From an uncultured Chitinophagales bacterium (GTDB lineage Bacteria; Bacteroidota; Bacteroidia; Chitinophagales; Chitinophagaceae), in contig CAMPIQ010000164.1 of assembly GCA_946886475.1 (NCBI GenBank), positions 1 through 7,898 of the forward strand: 7,898 nucleotides of DNA, written 5' to 3'. Every line of letters starts with the position of its first letter. Position 1 is the stretch's first letter. A program made the translations under genes and the position numbers. Of the stretch, positions 6,115-7,898 are shown in pieces. Below the pieces are notes generated by a model. That model made no database searches and was not told where the DNA came from. It saw only the letters and a program-made list of their open reading frames with translations.

Positions 6115-7845
6115 ATGCGAATTGTTTACCTGCTTATATTTTTGGCCCTTCCTTTTTTCAGCTTCACCCAGGATCTTACCACCAGGTTTGAGAAATCAGG
6201 TGGCGCTCAAACTTCATCCTACCATGAGGTAATTGAATGGTGGAAAAAACTGGATGCGGAATCACCGTTTGTGAGCATGAAGACCATGGGACCTACAGAC
6301 GCCGGATATCCCTTACACCTTGTATTAATTTCCGCTGATCAGGATTTTAATATCAGTTCCCTCAAAAAGAAGGGAAAGGTGATCCTGTTTGTAAACAATG
6401 GTATACATCCGGGCGAACCCGATGGAATTGACGCCAGTATGATATTAGGAAGAGAACTTGTTCTTACAAAGTCTATGATCCCGGAAAATGTGGTACTTGC
6501 GTTAATACCGGTTTATAATATCGGAGGAGCTTTAAACAGGAGTCAGCATTACCGCGTAGATCAAAACGGACCCGTGGAAATTGGCTTTCGGGGTAATGCG
6601 CAAAACCTTGACCTGAACCGGGATTTCATAAAAGCCGATTCCAAAAACGCATTGAGCTTTGCAAAGATCTTTCATTATCTGGATCCGGATGTGTTCATTG
6701 ACAACCATGTAAGCAATGGATCGGATTACCAGCACGTGATGACCCTGATCACCACGCAGCATAATAAACTGGGTGGTGAACCTGGTGCTTACATCAATAA
6801 AAACTTTGAACCGGCTATTTATGACGAGATGAAACGGAAAGGCTGGGATCTTGTACCATACGTAAATCATTTTGGAGCAACACCGGATAAAGGATGGAGT
6901 GAATTCTGGGATAGTCCAAGATACAGCAGTGGTTATGCTGCCCTTTGGAATTGCTTTGCCTTTGTACCGGAAACACATATGCTGAAACCCTATGATCAAA
7001 GAGTACATGCCACAAAAGACCTCATGAAAAGTTTTATTGCTTTTACGTCTGAGCATGGCCGTGAGATCATCCGGATAAGGTCTAGAGCAAAAAAACAGCA
7101 AGCATCCCAGGAGGAATTTCCGATAGCATGGAAATGGGATCATTCACGATCCAGTGAAATTATTTTCAAAGGATATGAATCAGGCAATAAACCAAGCGCT
7201 ATTTCAGGTTTGCCAAGGTTGTATTACGACCGCACTAAACCATTTGAGAAAAAGGTTCCATTCTACAATCAGTATCTTGATACGCTCTCAATAGACAGAC
7301 CTTTGGCGTATATCATTCCTCAGGGCTGGTGGAAAGTGATAGAAAGGCTGGAAGCGAATAATATAAAGATGAGAAGGTTCACCAATGACACAACACTGCA
7401 AGTGGAAGGTTATAAGATCGATTCATATCAATCGGGCCAGCGGCCATTTGAAGGACATCATTTAAATACCGGTGTGAAGGTCTCAAAAAATACAAAAACG
7501 ATCAGATTCAGGAAAGGTGATTATTTTATTCCAATGAACCAGGATGCCAACCGTTTTTTGATACAGGTACTGGAACCGCATGCCGAAGACAGTTATTTCG
7601 CATGGAATTTTTTTGATCCCATCCTTGGACAAAAAGAAGGTTATTCGGATTATGTATTTGAGGAAACAGCCCTGGAATACCTGAATAAAAATCCTGAGCT
7701 TAAACAAAGACTGGAAGAAAGAAAAAGAACAGATAGTGTGTTTGCAAATAGCGGGAGGGCCCAGCTCAACTTCATTTATCAGAATTCTCCCTATTACGAA
7801 CCGGCTCATATGCAATATCCTGTTTACAGGGTTGCACGCCAATAG
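6115..7845 (+). CDS. secreted M14-family zinc carboxypeptidase-like protein
   Basis: This 576-residue protein is predicted to be a zinc metallopeptidase exported from the cytoplasm. The N-terminus (MR, then a hydrophobic run to about residue 16, then SFTQ-D) is a typical signal peptide with likely cleavage near residue 19. There is no lipobox cysteine, so it is probably periplasmic or secreted rather than a lipoprotein. In the M14 domain (about 30-320), the first two zinc ligands are H98 and E101 in IHPGEPDG. R169 in DLNRDF matches the substrate carboxylate-binding arginine, H198 in DNHVSNG is the third ligand, and E286 in VPETHML is the likely catalytic glutamate. All key residues are present, so activity is plausible. 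The region from about 330 to 576 is not part of the catalytic fold and I cannot name it. The start lies 76 bases after rpsT, beyond a terminator, and has no clear ribosome binding site. The substrate is unknown; peptide or peptidoglycan-stem trimming are both possible for this family. Confidence 0.9.
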   Translation: MRIVYLLIFLALPFFSFTQDLTTRFEKSGGAQTSSYHEVIEWWKKLDAESPFVSMKTMGPTDAGYPLHLVLISADQDFNISSLKKKGKVILFVNNGIHPGEPDGIDASMILGRELVLTKSMIPENVVLALIPVYNIGGALNRSQHYRVDQNGPVEIGFRGNAQNLDLNRDFIKADSKNALSFAKIFHYLDPDVFIDNHVSNGSDYQHVMTLITTQHNKLGGEPGAYINKNFEPAIYDEMKRKGWDLVPYVNHFGATPDKGWSEFWDSPRYSSGYAALWNCFAFVPETHMLKPYDQRVHATKDLMKSFIAFTSEHGREIIRIRSRAKKQQASQEEFPIAWKWDHSRSSEIIFKGYESGNKPSAISGLPRLYYDRTKPFEKKVPFYNQYLDTLSIDRPLAYIIPQGWWKVIERLEANNIKMRRFTNDTTLQVEGYKIDSYQSGQRPFEGHHLNTGVKVSKNTKTIRFRKGDYFIPMNQDANRFLIQVLEPHAEDSYFAWNFFDPILGQKEGYSDYVFEETALEYLNKNPELKQRLEERKRTDSVFANSGRAQLNFIYQNSPYYEPAHMQYPVYRVARQ

Positions 7846-7898
7846 CATAGGCCAAGGGAAAGAGAGATCTACAAGGTCGAAAGAAAAATAAAAGATGC

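Noticed and set aside
6532..7143. 203-codon minus-strand open frame
   Set aside because: It lies entirely within the well-supported M14 peptidase gene on the other strand, and its translation has no recognisable family features.
7846..7898. Possible start of another rightward gene at ATG 7895
   Set aside because: Only one codon is visible before the window ends, so nothing supports it beyond an A-rich upstream sequence. No terminator is visible after the M14 gene either.

Overview
The window looks like ordinary chromosomal, core-genome DNA of a member of the Bacteroidota, probably close to Chitinophagaceae. The assignment rests on moderate to low GC content, start codons without a recognisable Shine-Dalgarno sequence, a TAnnTTTG-type promoter motif (TACCTTTG) ahead of the ribosomal protein gene, and protein sequences that read like Bacteroidota versions of their families. 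It is inference from the sequence alone. No mobile element, tRNA, rRNA or CRISPR array is visible.

Layout. Positions 1-110 are a short non-coding stretch beyond the end of a leftward gene cluster, with a weak terminator-like hairpin. Positions 111-5417 hold three leftward genes in transcription order: odhA (2-oxoglutarate dehydrogenase E1), odhB (its dihydrolipoyl succinyltransferase E2), and an RsmB/NOP-type RNA cytosine-5 methyltransferase. The two gaps between them are each 69 bases, so a single operon is plausible. Positions 5418-5783 form a 366-base divergent intergenic region containing two perfect inverted repeats, a T-rich tract and a likely promoter for the rightward rpsT (ribosomal protein S20, 5784-6038). 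A strong intrinsic terminator follows rpsT. Positions 6115-7845 encode a secreted zinc carboxypeptidase-like protein of the M14 family. The last 53 bases contain no supportable gene.

How the genes work together. OdhA and OdhB are the E1 and E2 components of the TCA-cycle complex that converts 2-oxoglutarate to succinyl-CoA. The E3 component (lipoamide dehydrogenase) is not in the window and must be supplied from elsewhere. The methyltransferase and S20 both concern the ribosome or RNA but lie on opposite strands, so they need not be co-regulated. The M14 peptidase is separated from rpsT by a terminator and is probably expressed on its own.

I do not see an undescribed multi-gene system here. 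The points most worth a second look are the hairpins 22-30 bases upstream of each of the three leftward start codons (two with a shared 9-base motif), the conserved-looking but unnamed C-terminal half of the M14 protein, and the structured leader between odhA and rpsT.
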